A stretch of 36,268 nt of DNA from positions 1 to 36,268 of the forward strand of contig JALHON010000014.1 of NCBI GenBank assembly GCA_022842985.1, read 5' to 3'. A program made the translations under genes and the position numbers. A model generated the notes under the pieces. That model ran no database searches, was not told the DNA's origin, and saw only the letters and a program-made list of their open reading frames with translations. Below are positions 8,063-15,961 of the stretch, piece by piece (within the stretch, counting starts at the first letter, position 1; each line of letters begins with the position of its first letter). This DNA comes from Acidobacteriota bacterium (GTDB lineage: Bacteria > Acidobacteriota > Vicinamibacteria > Vicinamibacterales > UBA2999).

Positions 8063-10171
8063 ATGATTCCGAAGGCCGTCACACTTCTCACGCTGCTGCT
8101 GTGCGGTGTGCGTTCGTTCGCCCACGCCGAGCCGCCGCGCGGCAGCATCACCATCGAACGCATCGCCGATATCAAGTACCCGACGAACCCGTCGTGGTCG
8201 CCCGACGGCACCAAGGTGGCGTTCCTGTGGGATGCGGCGGGCAAGCAGGATCTCTTCGTGGTGACGCCCGGCCGCGCGCCGGTGCGGCTCACGGACTTCC
8301 CGGTGGATCCGCACCTGCTCGTGTCGGACATCGGCGCCTTCGCATGGACGTCGAACGAGCAGATCCTCTTCGGCAAGGACGGCCAGCTCTGGAGCGTGCG
8401 GGTGGGGCAGGGCACACCCACACCTACGCGCGTGGGCGGCGATCTCGCCGATGCCGCCGCCTTCGCGCTCTCGCCCAGCCGCGCGCAGATCGCGTTCCTG
8501 CGGCGCGGCCAGATCTGGATCGCGAACGTGGCCGCGAAGACCGTGCGCCAGGTGACCAACCTCGCCGAGGGCCTGAGCGCCGGCGTGCCCACGTTTTCTC
8601 CCGACGGCCGCTGGCTCACCTTCACTGCCACCCGCGGCGGCCTCGAGCCCGAAGACCTGCCGTGGAACGGCCCGCTCGTGCGGTCCATGGAGACCGTGAA
8701 CCGCGAACGCCGCCTGGGCATCGTGGCCGCGCAGGGCGGCGACGTGGCGTGGGTGCCCACGGTGGGGCAGGTGAGCGGCGCGCAGTTCGGCGCCGACGCC
8801 GCGCTCGTGTATCAGGAGCTCTCGCCCGACGGCAAGACGCGCGAGATCAAGAGCCTGCGTGTGGGGGGCCTGCCCCGCGTGCTGTGGCGCGATCGCGATG
8901 AAAAGTGGTGGTCGCCGACCAATCGCGACGCGAAGCTGCTCGTCTCTCCCGACGGCAAGTCTCTGGCGTTCGTGAGCGATCGCAGCGGCTGGATTCACGT
9001 GTACGTGCTGCCGCTCGACGCGACCTCCGAGTCGCAGGCGAAGCAGCTGAGCACCGGTACCTTCGGCGCGGGCCTCGGCTCGTGGTCGCCCGACAGCACA
9101 CGTATCGCCTATCACCACAGCGCGGCCGGCAACCAGATGGAGCGCTTCATCGACGTGGTGGACGTGGCGACGGGGAAGAGTCAGCCGGTTGTGACGACGC
9201 GCGGCGTGAACCTCGATCCGCTGTTCGCGCCGACCGGCGGCGCGCTCGTGTATCAGCGCACTGATGTCGAGAACTCGCTCGATCTCTACAGCGTGGCCCT
9301 GGGCGGCACGGCCCAGCCGGTGCGGCTCAGCGACTCGATGCCCGCGGGCCTCAACAAATCGGATCTCGTGGCGCCCACCTTCGTGTCGTTTCCGAGCCGG
9401 CTCGACAAGGCGCCGGTGCCGTCGTCGATCATGCTGCCGAAGAACCTCGACAAGGCGAAGAAGCATCCAGCCATCGTGTGGATTCACGGCTCGGGCTCCG
9501 ACCAGAACTTCCTCGGCTGGCATCCCGGCAGCTACCGGATGTACTACTCGGTGAGCCAATACCTGGTGCAGCAGGGCTACATCGTGCTCACGCCCGACTA
9601 CCGGGGCAGCTCGGGCTACAGCCGCGACTGGGCCACCGGCGTGCACATGGGCCTTGGCGTGAACGACACGGCGGATGTGGCCGCTGGCGCCGACTACCTG
9701 AAGACGCTGCCCTACGTGGACCCCGACCGTATCGGCGTGTGGGGGCTGAGCTACGGCGGCTTCCTCACCCTGCAGGCGCTCAACACCGACCCGACGCTCT
9801 GGCGCTGCGGCATCGACGTGGCTGGCGTGGTCGACTGGGCCACGTATGGCGCCGGCTATACCACGCCGCGCCTGGGTACGCCGGTCGAGAACCCGGAGAT
9901 CTATCGCGTGTCGGCCCCCATCAACTTCATGCAGAAGCTGGCCCGGCCGCTGCTCGTGCTGCACGGCACGAACGATCGCAACGTGCAGTTCCGCGATTCG
10001 CTGCGGGTCATCGACACGCTGCTCAAGCTCGACAAACCCTTCGAGATGGGGGTGTATCCGGGCGAAATTCACTTCTTCCGCCGGGCGCACATCCTGCGCG
10101 ATGCCTGGCGGCGGACAGAGGCGTTCTTCGATATGCACCTCAAGCACGGTCCGGTGCTGCCGAGCCGCTAG
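8063..10171 (+). CDS. Exported S9 family peptidase (prolyl oligopeptidase / DPP-IV type)
   Basis: A 702-residue serine peptidase with a signal peptide (cleavage near AHA-EP, residue 20-24). An N-terminal WD40/TolB-like beta-propeller has repeated motifs such as PSWSPDGTKVAF, PTFSPDGRWLTF and GSWSPDSTRIAY. The C-terminal alpha/beta-hydrolase domain has the complete triad: Ser563 in GVWGLSYGGF, Asp638 in HGTNDRNV, His670 in GEIHFF. It probably cleaves short peptides, often after proline or as a dipeptidyl peptidase, in the periplasm. The ATG at 8063 is chosen for its GCGGAGG ribosome site and good signal peptide. Its start is 139 bp from the divergent EF-hand gene. Confidence 0.95.
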   Translation: MIPKAVTLLTLLLCGVRSFAHAEPPRGSITIERIADIKYPTNPSWSPDGTKVAFLWDAAGKQDLFVVTPGRAPVRLTDFPVDPHLLVSDIGAFAWTSNEQILFGKDGQLWSVRVGQGTPTPTRVGGDLADAAAFALSPSRAQIAFLRRGQIWIANVAAKTVRQVTNLAEGLSAGVPTFSPDGRWLTFTATRGGLEPEDLPWNGPLVRSMETVNRERRLGIVAAQGGDVAWVPTVGQVSGAQFGADAALVYQELSPDGKTREIKSLRVGGLPRVLWRDRDEKWWSPTNRDAKLLVSPDGKSLAFVSDRSGWIHVYVLPLDATSESQAKQLSTGTFGAGLGSWSPDSTRIAYHHSAAGNQMERFIDVVDVATGKSQPVVTTRGVNLDPLFAPTGGALVYQRTDVENSLDLYSVALGGTAQPVRLSDSMPAGLNKSDLVAPTFVSFPSRLDKAPVPSSIMLPKNLDKAKKHPAIVWIHGSGSDQNFLGWHPGSYRMYYSVSQYLVQQGYIVLTPDYRGSSGYSRDWATGVHMGLGVNDTADVAAGADYLKTLPYVDPDRIGVWGLSYGGFLTLQALNTDPTLWRCGIDVAGVVDWATYGAGYTTPRLGTPVENPEIYRVSAPINFMQKLARPLLVLHGTNDRNVQFRDSLRVIDTLLKLDKPFEMGVYPGEIHFFRRAHILRDAWRRTEAFFDMHLKHGPVLPSR

Positions 10172-10207
10172 GCGCGCCGAGTACAATCGAGGCGGAGGAG
10201 ATTGCAC

Positions 10208-11131
10208 ATGCGTCGAGCCGTAATCGTGACTGGACTGTTGGTGGTGGGACTCTCATCGGGAGCCTTCGCGCAGGCGCCCGCGCCGGCGGGGCAGCCCTTC
10301 AAGGCCGGCGATCCCCTGAAGACCACGCCCAACGTGAAGGTCTTCGGCAGCTTCCGCTTCAGCGAGAGCCTGTCGTACGACGCCGACCGCGACCTCATCG
10401 TGTCGGTCAACGCCGGCATGGCGCAGGAACTCGTGCCGAACGACGGCTACGTGTCGCTCGTGAACCCCGACGGCAGCGCCCACACGCTCAAGTGGATCGG
10501 CGCCACCCGGAACGGCCTCACGCTGAACCACCCGCTCGGCAGTGACATCGCGAACGGCATGCTGTACGTGGTGGACATCGACACCGTGCGCTGGTTCGAC
10601 ATGAAGACCGGCGAGCCGAAAGGCAACGTGCAGGTGCCCGGCGTCATCCGCTTCAACGACCTCGAAGTGGCGGCCGACGGCACGATCTACGCCACCCAGA
10701 CCGGCACGGCGGATGCGACGAGCTGGAAGGTCTACAAGATCACGCCGCAGGGGCAGTCGAGCGCCATCATCACCGGCGCGCCGCTCAACCGGCCGAACGG
10801 CATCGCCTTCGACCTCAAGGGCAACCTCGTGGTCGTGAACATCGGCAACAACGAAGTACTCACCTTCTCGCCCGACGGCAAGCTCGTCACGACCGAGAAC
10901 GCGGTGGACGGGGGCAACGACGGCATCGTCGTGACGGCCGATGGCACGAAGTACGTGTCGAGCGTGGTGCAGGGCACCGTGTCGCGCATCCGTCCGGGGC
11001 AGAAGGCCGAGATCGTGGCCTCGGGCATTCCGAGCGCGGCGTCGATGGCGTATGACTCGAAGCGCAACCGGCTGCTCATCCCGATGAACGACTGGAACGC
11101 GATCGCGATCGTGGACCTGAACGCGAAGTAA
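10208..11131 (+). CDS. Exported SMP-30/gluconolactonase-like beta-propeller protein
   Basis: A 307-residue protein with a signal peptide ending at AFA-QA (residue 23 or so). The mature part has repeating blade motifs: ADGTIYATQTG, LNRPNGIAFDLKGNLVVVN, FSPDGKLVTT, TADGTKYVSS and KRNRLLIPMNDWN. This is the six-bladed SMP-30/NHL-like propeller found in lactonases and in binding proteins. The propeller is clear; lactonase activity is not proven, because the metal ligands are not securely identifiable. A strong GGAGGAG precedes the ATG and a TACAAT hexamer is just upstream. It lies 36 bp after the S9 peptidase. Confidence 0.85.
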   Translation: MRRAVIVTGLLVVGLSSGAFAQAPAPAGQPFKAGDPLKTTPNVKVFGSFRFSESLSYDADRDLIVSVNAGMAQELVPNDGYVSLVNPDGSAHTLKWIGATRNGLTLNHPLGSDIANGMLYVVDIDTVRWFDMKTGEPKGNVQVPGVIRFNDLEVAADGTIYATQTGTADATSWKVYKITPQGQSSAIITGAPLNRPNGIAFDLKGNLVVVNIGNNEVLTFSPDGKLVTTENAVDGGNDGIVVTADGTKYVSSVVQGTVSRIRPGQKAEIVASGIPSAASMAYDSKRNRLLIPMNDWNAIAIVDLNAK

Positions 11132-11137
11132 CACCCC

Positions 11138-11653
11138 ATGCACACGCCGCTCGACCCGGCCGCGCGCCACCTGCTGCGTCATACGCTCGCCACGCTGGCC
11201 TACCGAGCCGGCAAGGTGCTGCGCGACGCACCGGCAGACTTCGCGGCCTTCCGGCTCACGCCGGCGAGCCGATCCGGCGTGGAGATCCTGTCGCACCTCG
11301 TGGATCTCATGCGGTGGGCCGAGCGGCTGGCGCACGGCGAATACCGCTGGGAAGCCACCGGAGTGGACGACTGGGACACCGCCGTGGACGAGTTCTTCAC
11401 GGCACTGGCGAAGGTGGACGCGGCGCTGGCGGATACGACGCTGGCGCCGTATCCCGCCGGCGTGATGTTCCAGGGGCCGATTGCCGACGCGCTCACGCAC
11501 GTGGGGCAACTGGCGATGATGCGGGGCGTGGCCGGCGAACCGGTGCGCCCCGAGAGTTACGCGCGTGCCACGATCGAGCCTGGGCGTGTGGGCCGTGAAC
11601 AGGCGCCGCCGGGGCGCGAGTTCGACGGGGATGCGAGCCGTCCGGCGAAGTAG
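11138..11653 (+). CDS. DinB-like four-helix protein
   Basis: A 171-residue, mostly helical protein with the DinB/YfiT superfamily pattern. An N-terminal helix comes first, then SGVEILSHLVDLMRWAERLAHGEYRW with a potential metal His, and finally the C-terminal ADALTHVGQLAMMRGVAGEPV, where HVGQL is a hallmark. Superfamily members bind divalent metal and act as thiol-dependent transferases or have unknown roles. It starts 6 bp after the propeller gene stop. Confidence 0.8.
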   Translation: MHTPLDPAARHLLRHTLATLAYRAGKVLRDAPADFAAFRLTPASRSGVEILSHLVDLMRWAERLAHGEYRWEATGVDDWDTAVDEFFTALAKVDAALADTTLAPYPAGVMFQGPIADALTHVGQLAMMRGVAGEPVRPESYARATIEPGRVGREQAPPGREFDGDASRPAK

Positions 11654-11677
11654 GCGCGCGAGCCCGCGTGTCTCGCC

Positions 11678-12109
11678 ATGCAGAGTGCTCCCAATCGCGA
11701 CCTTGTCGCCGCCGCGGCCCTGAGCGCGGTCGCAGGTCTCGCGCATCTCGGATGCATTGCCTTCGGCGCGCCGTGGTACCGCTTTTTCGGCGCGGGTGAA
11801 CGGATGGCGCGGATGGCCGAGGCAGGCCACTGGTATCCCACGGCCCTCACGTCTGCCATCGCGGTCGTGCTGTTCACGTGGGCGCTCTACGCGCTCTCCG
11901 GTGCCGGGGTGATCCGTCGTCTTCCCCTTGCAAAACTGGCGCTGGGTCTCATCACGGCCATCTATATTGGGCGAGGCGTGGGGTTCGTCGCCATCATGCC
12001 GGCGTTCCCCGGCAACAGCCTGACGTTCTGGCTGGTCAGTTCAGGCATCTGCCTCGCAATCGGCCTGCTGCATCTCGCAGGTCTGCGCCAGGTGTGGGCG
12101 CGTCTGTAA
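11678..12109 (+). CDS. Small integral membrane protein, unknown function
   Basis: A 143-residue protein with four predicted membrane segments at about residues 9-30, 50-75, 88-110 and 115-140. Notable pieces are AHLGCIAFGAPWYRFFGAGERMARMAE in the first loop and LITAIYIGRGVGFVAIMPAFPGN in the middle. Homologues of this pattern are annotated only as hypothetical membrane proteins as far as I know. It starts 24 bp after the DinB-like gene, in a series of small plus-strand accessory genes. Confidence 0.75.
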   Translation: MQSAPNRDLVAAAALSAVAGLAHLGCIAFGAPWYRFFGAGERMARMAEAGHWYPTALTSAIAVVLFTWALYALSGAGVIRRLPLAKLALGLITAIYIGRGVGFVAIMPAFPGNSLTFWLVSSGICLAIGLLHLAGLRQVWARL

Positions 12110-12131
12110 GTCTCACGCGGGAGTAGACTCG

Positions 12132-12170
12132 CCGCCATGGGCCTTCTGACCTTCAGCCTCAACGTCACGC
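12132..12170 (+). repeat. 39-bp perfect direct repeat, copy 1
   Basis: Identical to 13394-13432. It covers the last five bases before an ATG at 12137 and the first 34 bases of a reading frame beginning MGLLTFSLNVT. This peptide fits the start of a DHFR/RibD-type reductase (compare MxxLxxSxNVxLDG), which is what follows copy 2, but not a serine hydrolase, which follows copy 1. Copy 1 therefore looks like a displaced gene start. Confidence 0.95.
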
Positions 12171-12172
12171 CC

Positions 12173-13387
12173 ATGCGGCAACGACTCGGATGGGCGACGA
12201 CCCTGATGCTGCTTCTCGCGGCGCCCGCGTGGAGTCAGGGCGTGCCGGCGCCCGCCGCCGCGCGCTGCTTCGCGCCCGACTTTCGGACAGACGTGCGGGG
12301 TGCGATAGCCGGGTATGCGACGATCGCGGGGATTCCAGGCGTCAGCGTCGGCGTGATCGCGCACGATGCCCTCGTGTTCGCGGACGGCGTGGGGTTTGCC
12401 AACGTGCAGCGCCGGACGCGCGCCACGGCCGACACTGCCTACAACGTCGCGTCGGTGACGAAGCTCTTCACCGCGACGCTGGCGCTCCAACTGGCGGCGG
12501 ATGGACGGCTCGATCTCGATGTTCCGGTGGCGCGCTATCTGCCGGACTCGGTGCACGTTCCGACCCATGCGTCGGGAGAGGCGATCACTGCGCGTCATCT
12601 GCTGACACATACCGCGGGGCTCCTGAAGCAGCCGCCCAATCGCCGCAATCAACGCGTCACCGGCCCGATCGACCCCGGCGTATGGGACGCATACGAGGTC
12701 GAGGATCTCTATCGCGCGCTCGAGACCACGACGCTCCGTGCGCGTCCGGGTACCGCGATGGACTACTCCAACTACGGTTATGCCCTGCTCGGGCACGTCG
12801 TCGAACGCGCGGCGGCCATGCCCTACGAGCAACTCCTTCGTGCCCGTCTGCTCGCGCCGCTCGGGATGGCGTCGTCGGGGATCACGCTTACCGCCGCGCA
12901 GGCGCAGCGGCTCGCCGCGTTCTACTGGGATCAGGACGACGCGCGGGTCGAGCAATCCGTGCACGCGCGCTTTGGCGCCGTCGCGGGGTTTATCGGCCTC
13001 ACGTCTACGGTCCGGGACCTCGCGCGGTTCCTGATCGCGCACCTGGGCACGACGGCGGCGGGACGTGCGATCATCTCCCCGGCGGTCGCGCAGCGCATGT
13101 CCGACCCGCAGGTGCAGCTGGATGCAGCCAATCCCACCTATCGCGTCGACATGGCCCTCGGGTGGTTTCGGGAGGTCGCCCTCGAGCCGCATGGGGCGAC
13201 GCCTCTGCTTTGGCACTATGGCGAGGTGGATGGCCACACATCTGCGGTGTTCCTGCGCCCTGAGGCGGGCATCGGGGTGATCGTGCTGCAGAATCTCGGG
13301 GGAGACCAGGCCGGTATCGCGACGGAGCAGATCGGGCGCTGGCTGGTCCAGCGCACGGCCGCCGAAGTTGCCAGATGTCGGCGCTGA
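12173..13387 (+). CDS. Exported serine hydrolase, beta-lactamase/DD-peptidase (class C-like) family
   Basis: A 404-residue protein with a signal peptide (MRQRLGWATTLMLLLAAPAWS-QG). The penicillin-recognising motifs are present: SVTK (S-x-x-K) in NVASVTKLFTAT, YSN in AMDYSNYGYALLG, and HYG in LLWHYGEVDGH. It is probably a periplasmic esterase, D-aminopeptidase or peptidase, like most of this family; beta-lactamase activity is not implied. An upstream in-frame ATG at 12137 would add 12 residues that are a duplicated DHFR-family N-terminus, so I place the true start at 12173. The coding region is bracketed within a few bases by the 39-bp repeats, a sign of insertion. Confidence 0.9.
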   Translation: MRQRLGWATTLMLLLAAPAWSQGVPAPAAARCFAPDFRTDVRGAIAGYATIAGIPGVSVGVIAHDALVFADGVGFANVQRRTRATADTAYNVASVTKLFTATLALQLAADGRLDLDVPVARYLPDSVHVPTHASGEAITARHLLTHTAGLLKQPPNRRNQRVTGPIDPGVWDAYEVEDLYRALETTTLRARPGTAMDYSNYGYALLGHVVERAAAMPYEQLLRARLLAPLGMASSGITLTAAQAQRLAAFYWDQDDARVEQSVHARFGAVAGFIGLTSTVRDLARFLIAHLGTTAAGRAIISPAVAQRMSDPQVQLDAANPTYRVDMALGWFREVALEPHGATPLLWHYGEVDGHTSAVFLRPEAGIGVIVLQNLGGDQAGIATEQIGRWLVQRTAAEVARCRR

Positions 13388-13393
13388 GGCGCA

Positions 13394-13432
13394 CCGCCAT
13401 GGGCCTTCTGACCTTCAGCCTCAACGTCACGC
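13394..13432 (+). repeat. 39-bp perfect direct repeat, copy 2
   Basis: Second copy of the repeat at 12132-12170, spaced 1,262 bp start to start. Here it forms the natural 5' end of the DHFR-family gene (ATG at 13399), in which MGLLTFSLNVTLDG is continuous with the conserved fold. Confidence 0.95.
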
Positions 13433-13956
13433 TCGATGGGTGCGTCGACCATCGCGTGGGCATCGCGGACGACGAGACACACGCGTTCTTCACCCGCCTC
13501 ATGGACGAGGGCGGGGCGATGCTGTGGGGCCGTGTCACCTACGAGATGATGGAGAGCTACTGGCCAGCCGTTGCCCGCGGCGACGAGGATGCGCCACCAG
13601 CGATACGCGAGTGGGCTCTCAAGCTCGAGGCGAAACCGAAATACGTTGTGTCGTCCACGCGACGCGACTTCCCGTGGACCAACAGCCACCATCTCGAGGG
13701 TGACCTCCGAACGGCCGTGCAGGCGCTGAAGTATTCCACACCGGCCGGCGTGCTGCTGGGCAGCGGCATGCTCGCCACCGCGCTCGATCGGCTGGATCTC
13801 ATCGACGAGTACAAGTTCCTCGTCCACCCGAGAATCGCCGGTCACGGCCCCACGCTGTACCAGAGCGGCTTGCCCAGCACCCGAGCCCTCGAGCTCGTCT
13901 CGGCAACACCGCTCCGCTGCGGGGCGGTCGCCATGCACTATCGGCGCGCGCGGTGA
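13399..13956 (+). CDS. Dihydrofolate-reductase-family (RibD C-terminal-like) oxidoreductase
   Basis: A 185-residue protein matching the RibD C-terminal/YyaP-YwjB type. It has the N-terminal strand MGLLTFSLNVTLDG, then MLWGRVTYEMMESYWP (about 36-51), KYVVSSTRRDFPW, a glycine-rich GVLLGSGMLATALDRLDLIDEY (about 116-137) and FLVHPRIAGHGPTLY. It likely uses NADPH on a small, unassigned substrate; it is not folate DHFR (FolA). I chose ATG 13399 over an upstream ATG at 13375 that overlaps the hydrolase stop, because family N-termini begin here. Its first 34 bases are duplicated upstream of the serine hydrolase. Confidence 0.88.
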   Translation: MGLLTFSLNVTLDGCVDHRVGIADDETHAFFTRLMDEGGAMLWGRVTYEMMESYWPAVARGDEDAPPAIREWALKLEAKPKYVVSSTRRDFPWTNSHHLEGDLRTAVQALKYSTPAGVLLGSGMLATALDRLDLIDEYKFLVHPRIAGHGPTLYQSGLPSTRALELVSATPLRCGAVAMHYRRAR

Positions 13957-14438
13957 ACGCAGGAGCGTGCGTCACGTTCGTCGCCTGCGTCCTCTGGGGC
14001 GGTGGCGTTGCCATCGGGTTGCAAGCCGAACCTCCCACCGACTTCGCGCTATATGTGTCCACCGATTGCCCCGGGGACACGATCGACACGCGTGCCGGAG
14101 AGTTCCGGCGGCGCGTTGGACCCAATGACACGGCAAGCGCGCCGGTTCAGATGACCCCTGCCTTCCGGACCGAACTGTTTCGACTTGTCAGCGCCGCCAG
14201 GCTGTTCGACTATCCCGCCGACTTCAACCCGCCCTGGGAGGGCGGCTTCTCGGTGCCGTATCCCACTTACACCATCCGCGTTGAAGCAGACGGGCGCCAG
14301 CACGCGATTCGCTGGGGCGCCATACGCATCCCGAACGCCGAAGCGCAGCGCCTCAGCGATTTCGTAAGGGCAGCGTATGCACTGTTCCGGCAGGAGCCCG
14401 CGGTGCGGGCGCTGCCGCCTGCGAGCCCCTGCCTGTAG
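13953..14438 (+). CDS. Exported hypothetical protein
   Basis: A 161-residue protein with a signal-like N-terminus (MNAGACVTFVACVLWGGGVAIG). The GTG start overlaps the reductase stop by 4 bp (GTGA), showing tight coupling. The mature part has FALYVSTDCPGDT, RTELFRLVSAARLFDYPADF and YPTYTIRVEADGRQHAIRWGA, a pattern seen in small exported proteins that read as inhibitors or sensors with an unrecognised fold. There are Cys at both ends of the mature part, which may pair. Function unknown. Confidence 0.7.
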   Translation: MNAGACVTFVACVLWGGGVAIGLQAEPPTDFALYVSTDCPGDTIDTRAGEFRRRVGPNDTASAPVQMTPAFRTELFRLVSAARLFDYPADFNPPWEGGFSVPYPTYTIRVEADGRQHAIRWGAIRIPNAEAQRLSDFVRAAYALFRQEPAVRALPPASPCL

Positions 14439-14442
14439 CGCC

Positions 14443-14832
14443 ATGACACACGCGACGAAGCACGCGCTCACAGGAATGATCGCGCTCGCCGTTCTGAGCC
14501 TCGGGCACTGGGCCCGGGCGAACGGCGTGTTCACGTCGCCGGTGGCCACGTTCGTTCTCGGCGTGTTGCCGAATGTCGCCGCCGCCGTCGCCATCCCGTC
14601 CATCACCGCAGGGGCCCTCGCCGATATGCGGAAAGACCGTCAGGTGCCGGTCGACCTTCGCACCTTCACGAGGCTGAACCTCGGCTCCGTCGCCGGCCTC
14701 GTGGCGTGGGAGTTCGTGCAACGAGGCAGCCTGTCACTTCGATTCGACCCTGCCGATCTGGTGGCCACTGTCGTTGGCGCCGCCGTGGCGCAGTGGGCGT
14801 TCAGGTGGCACTCGTCGTCCGCCGAACGGTGA
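14443..14832 (+). CDS. Small membrane protein, unknown function
   Basis: A 129-residue protein starting MTHATKHALTGM with three hydrophobic segments (about 8-25, 30-52, and 100-122) and a polar stretch, ADMRKDRQVPVDLRTFTRLN, in the middle. The shape recalls VanZ-like or other tiny integral proteins, but no family signature is clear. It starts 4 bp after the previous stop. ATG 14443 is preferred because earlier in-frame starts would lie in the previous gene. Confidence 0.65.
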   Translation: MTHATKHALTGMIALAVLSLGHWARANGVFTSPVATFVLGVLPNVAAAVAIPSITAGALADMRKDRQVPVDLRTFTRLNLGSVAGLVAWEFVQRGSLSLRFDPADLVATVVGAAVAQWAFRWHSSSAER

Positions 14833-14848
14833 GGCCTGGACCGTGCGC

Positions 14849-15349
14849 ATGACCACTCGTCCAGAAGCGCCGACGGATGCGCCAATCATCGCGGCCATCA
14901 TCACGCGTGCCTTTGCCGCGCATCCCCGCAGCCAGGGCACGGAGGCGGCCATCGTGCGTCAGCTGCGCGCGCACGGCGCGCTCACGGTGTCGCTCGTGGG
15001 CGAACTCGACGGCGAGGTGCGCGGTCACGTCGCCGCCTCGCCCGTGCGCATCGGTGGCATGTCCTCGAACTGGTATGGCCTCGGCCCCCTCGCCGTGGAC
15101 CCCGCATGCCAGTCGCGCGGGCTGGGCACGCGCCTCGTCCACGACTGCCTGGCCGCGCTGCGCGGTCTCCGGGCGTCGGGGTGTGTCGTGCTCGGCGCGC
15201 CGTCCTACTACGCGCGCTTCGGCTTCCGGCATGTGCCGGGGCTAGTCTATCCCGGACCGCCGCCGGCGCACTTCATGGCGCAGTCGTTCGAGGGTTCGTG
15301 GCCGGTGGGCGAGGTTCGCTACCATCCGGCGTTCGATGTCGAGGCGTGA
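14849..15349 (+). CDS. GNAT family N-acetyltransferase (YhbS-like)
   Basis: A 166-residue protein with the GNAT fold. Motif A is present as GLGPLAVDPACQSRGLGTRLVHDCL, with Q/R-x-x-G-x-G/A for acetyl-CoA pyrophosphate binding. Then come GCVVLGAPSYYARFGFRHVPG and PAHFMAQSFEG, which fit the YhbS subgroup. The substrate is unknown. The start could be ATG 14849 or GTG 14843; the GTG has a better-spaced GAGG. It is 16 bp after the small membrane protein gene. Confidence 0.88.
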   Translation: MTTRPEAPTDAPIIAAIITRAFAAHPRSQGTEAAIVRQLRAHGALTVSLVGELDGEVRGHVAASPVRIGGMSSNWYGLGPLAVDPACQSRGLGTRLVHDCLAALRGLRASGCVVLGAPSYYARFGFRHVPGLVYPGPPPAHFMAQSFEGSWPVGEVRYHPAFDVEA

Positions 15350-15433
15350 GAGGCGCCGCGCCTGTGACATCATCGAACGCAGACGCGACCCGACGATGCT
15401 GGCCGATTCGCCAGTGTTCGCACGTGCCCGCCC

Positions 15434-15463
15434 GGCGTTGAACGCCTGACGGCCAGAGGCCGT
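15434..15463 (+). other. Two adjacent short hairpins in the leader of the DUF1801 gene
   Basis: In the 129-bp gap 15350-15478, GGCGTT-g-AACGCC (15434-15446) is followed by ACGGCC-aga-GGCCGT (15449-15463), ending 15 bases before the ATG at 15479. They could form RNA hairpins next to the ribosome site, or end the upstream transcript. There is no T-run, so this is not a classical terminator. The rest of the gap shows nothing I can name. Confidence 0.3.
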
Positions 15464-15478
15464 GGAGATCCGACAGCC

Positions 15479-15934
15479 ATGACGACGAGCGCAGCGAAGA
15501 CCACCGCGTCCCCATCCGCGCTCATCGACGAGCGCATCGCCTCTCTCGACGACTGGCGCGGCGCGATGCTCGCGCAGCTGCGTGCCGTCATCACGAAGAC
15601 GAATGCGGGGATCGTCGAGGAATGGAAGTGGAACGTGCCGGTCTGGTCGTGCGACGGCATCATCTGCACCGGCGAGGTCTACACGAGCGTCGTGAAGCTC
15701 ACCTTCGCCCACGGCGCGTCGCTCGAGGATCCGGCGGGGCTCTTCAACTCGAGCCTCGATGGCCACACCCGGCGCGCCATCGACATCCGCCAGGGCGACA
15801 CGGTCGACACGAAGGCGCTCACCACGCTCGTGCGGGCGGCCCTGGCGCGCAATCGCGCCCATCAGCCCTCTCGGGGTCAGACCCCTTACGAAAACCGAAA
15901 GGGGTCTGACCCCGGGGCTGGCCCGCGGGCCTGA
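15479..15934 (+). CDS. DUF1801 domain protein with a REP-derived C-terminus
   Basis: A 151-residue protein. Residues about 15-128 match DUF1801 (YdhG/YjbR-like small fold), with DDWRGAMLAQLRAVI, EEWKWNVPVWSCDGIICTGE, VKLTFAHGASLEDPAGLFNS and RRAIDIRQGDTVD. The function is unknown; the fold resembles frataxin/CyaY-like and MmcQ/YjbR proteins. The final 20 or so residues (from about GQTPYENRKG) are encoded by a GGGGTCAGACCCC hairpin element, so the native C-terminus has been replaced or extended. The ATG at 15479 has weak upstream purines. Confidence 0.85.
   Translation: MTTSAAKTTASPSALIDERIASLDDWRGAMLAQLRAVITKTNAGIVEEWKWNVPVWSCDGIICTGEVYTSVVKLTFAHGASLEDPAGLFNSSLDGHTRRAIDIRQGDTVDTKALTTLVRAALARNRAHQPSRGQTPYENRKGSDPGAGPRA
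15872..15914 (+). repeat. REP-like hairpin, GGGGTCAGACCCC type
   Basis: The 15-bp arms at 15873-15887 and 15899-15913 are perfect inverted repeats around an 11-nt loop, and one more C-G pair extends the stem. Each arm is itself a GGGGTCWGACCCC near-palindrome. This is the layout of REP/REPIN elements mobilised by RAYT-type transposases; none is present in the window. It overlaps the last codons of the DUF1801 gene and could also act as an RNA hairpin between the two genes. Confidence 0.8.
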
Positions 15935-15961
15935 TCGTCGCCCACGCGCCCCGCATCCCCG

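Noticed and set aside
7924-8760. N-terminal extension of the EF-hand protein on the minus strand
   Set aside because: It lies antisense to the S9 peptidase; a GTG at 7923 with GAGGTG upstream is a better start.
5600-10207. A 1,535-codon open frame on the minus strand
   Set aside because: It is a GC-bias shadow of several plus- and minus-strand genes; its protein is Arg/His/Gly/Ala-rich without any domain, while the other frames hold clear families.
12137-12172. MGLLTFSLNVTP as the true N-terminus of the first serine hydrolase
   Set aside because: These codons are a copy of the DHFR-family gene start; the hydrolase signal peptide begins at the next Met. The longer form may still be made, but is unlikely to be ancestral.
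11138-15350. Run of small cassette-like genes as a possible integron array
   Set aside because: I found no attC-type sites between genes, gaps are 4-27 bp or overlapping, and no integrase is present. Only the 39-bp repeat around one gene remains unexplained.
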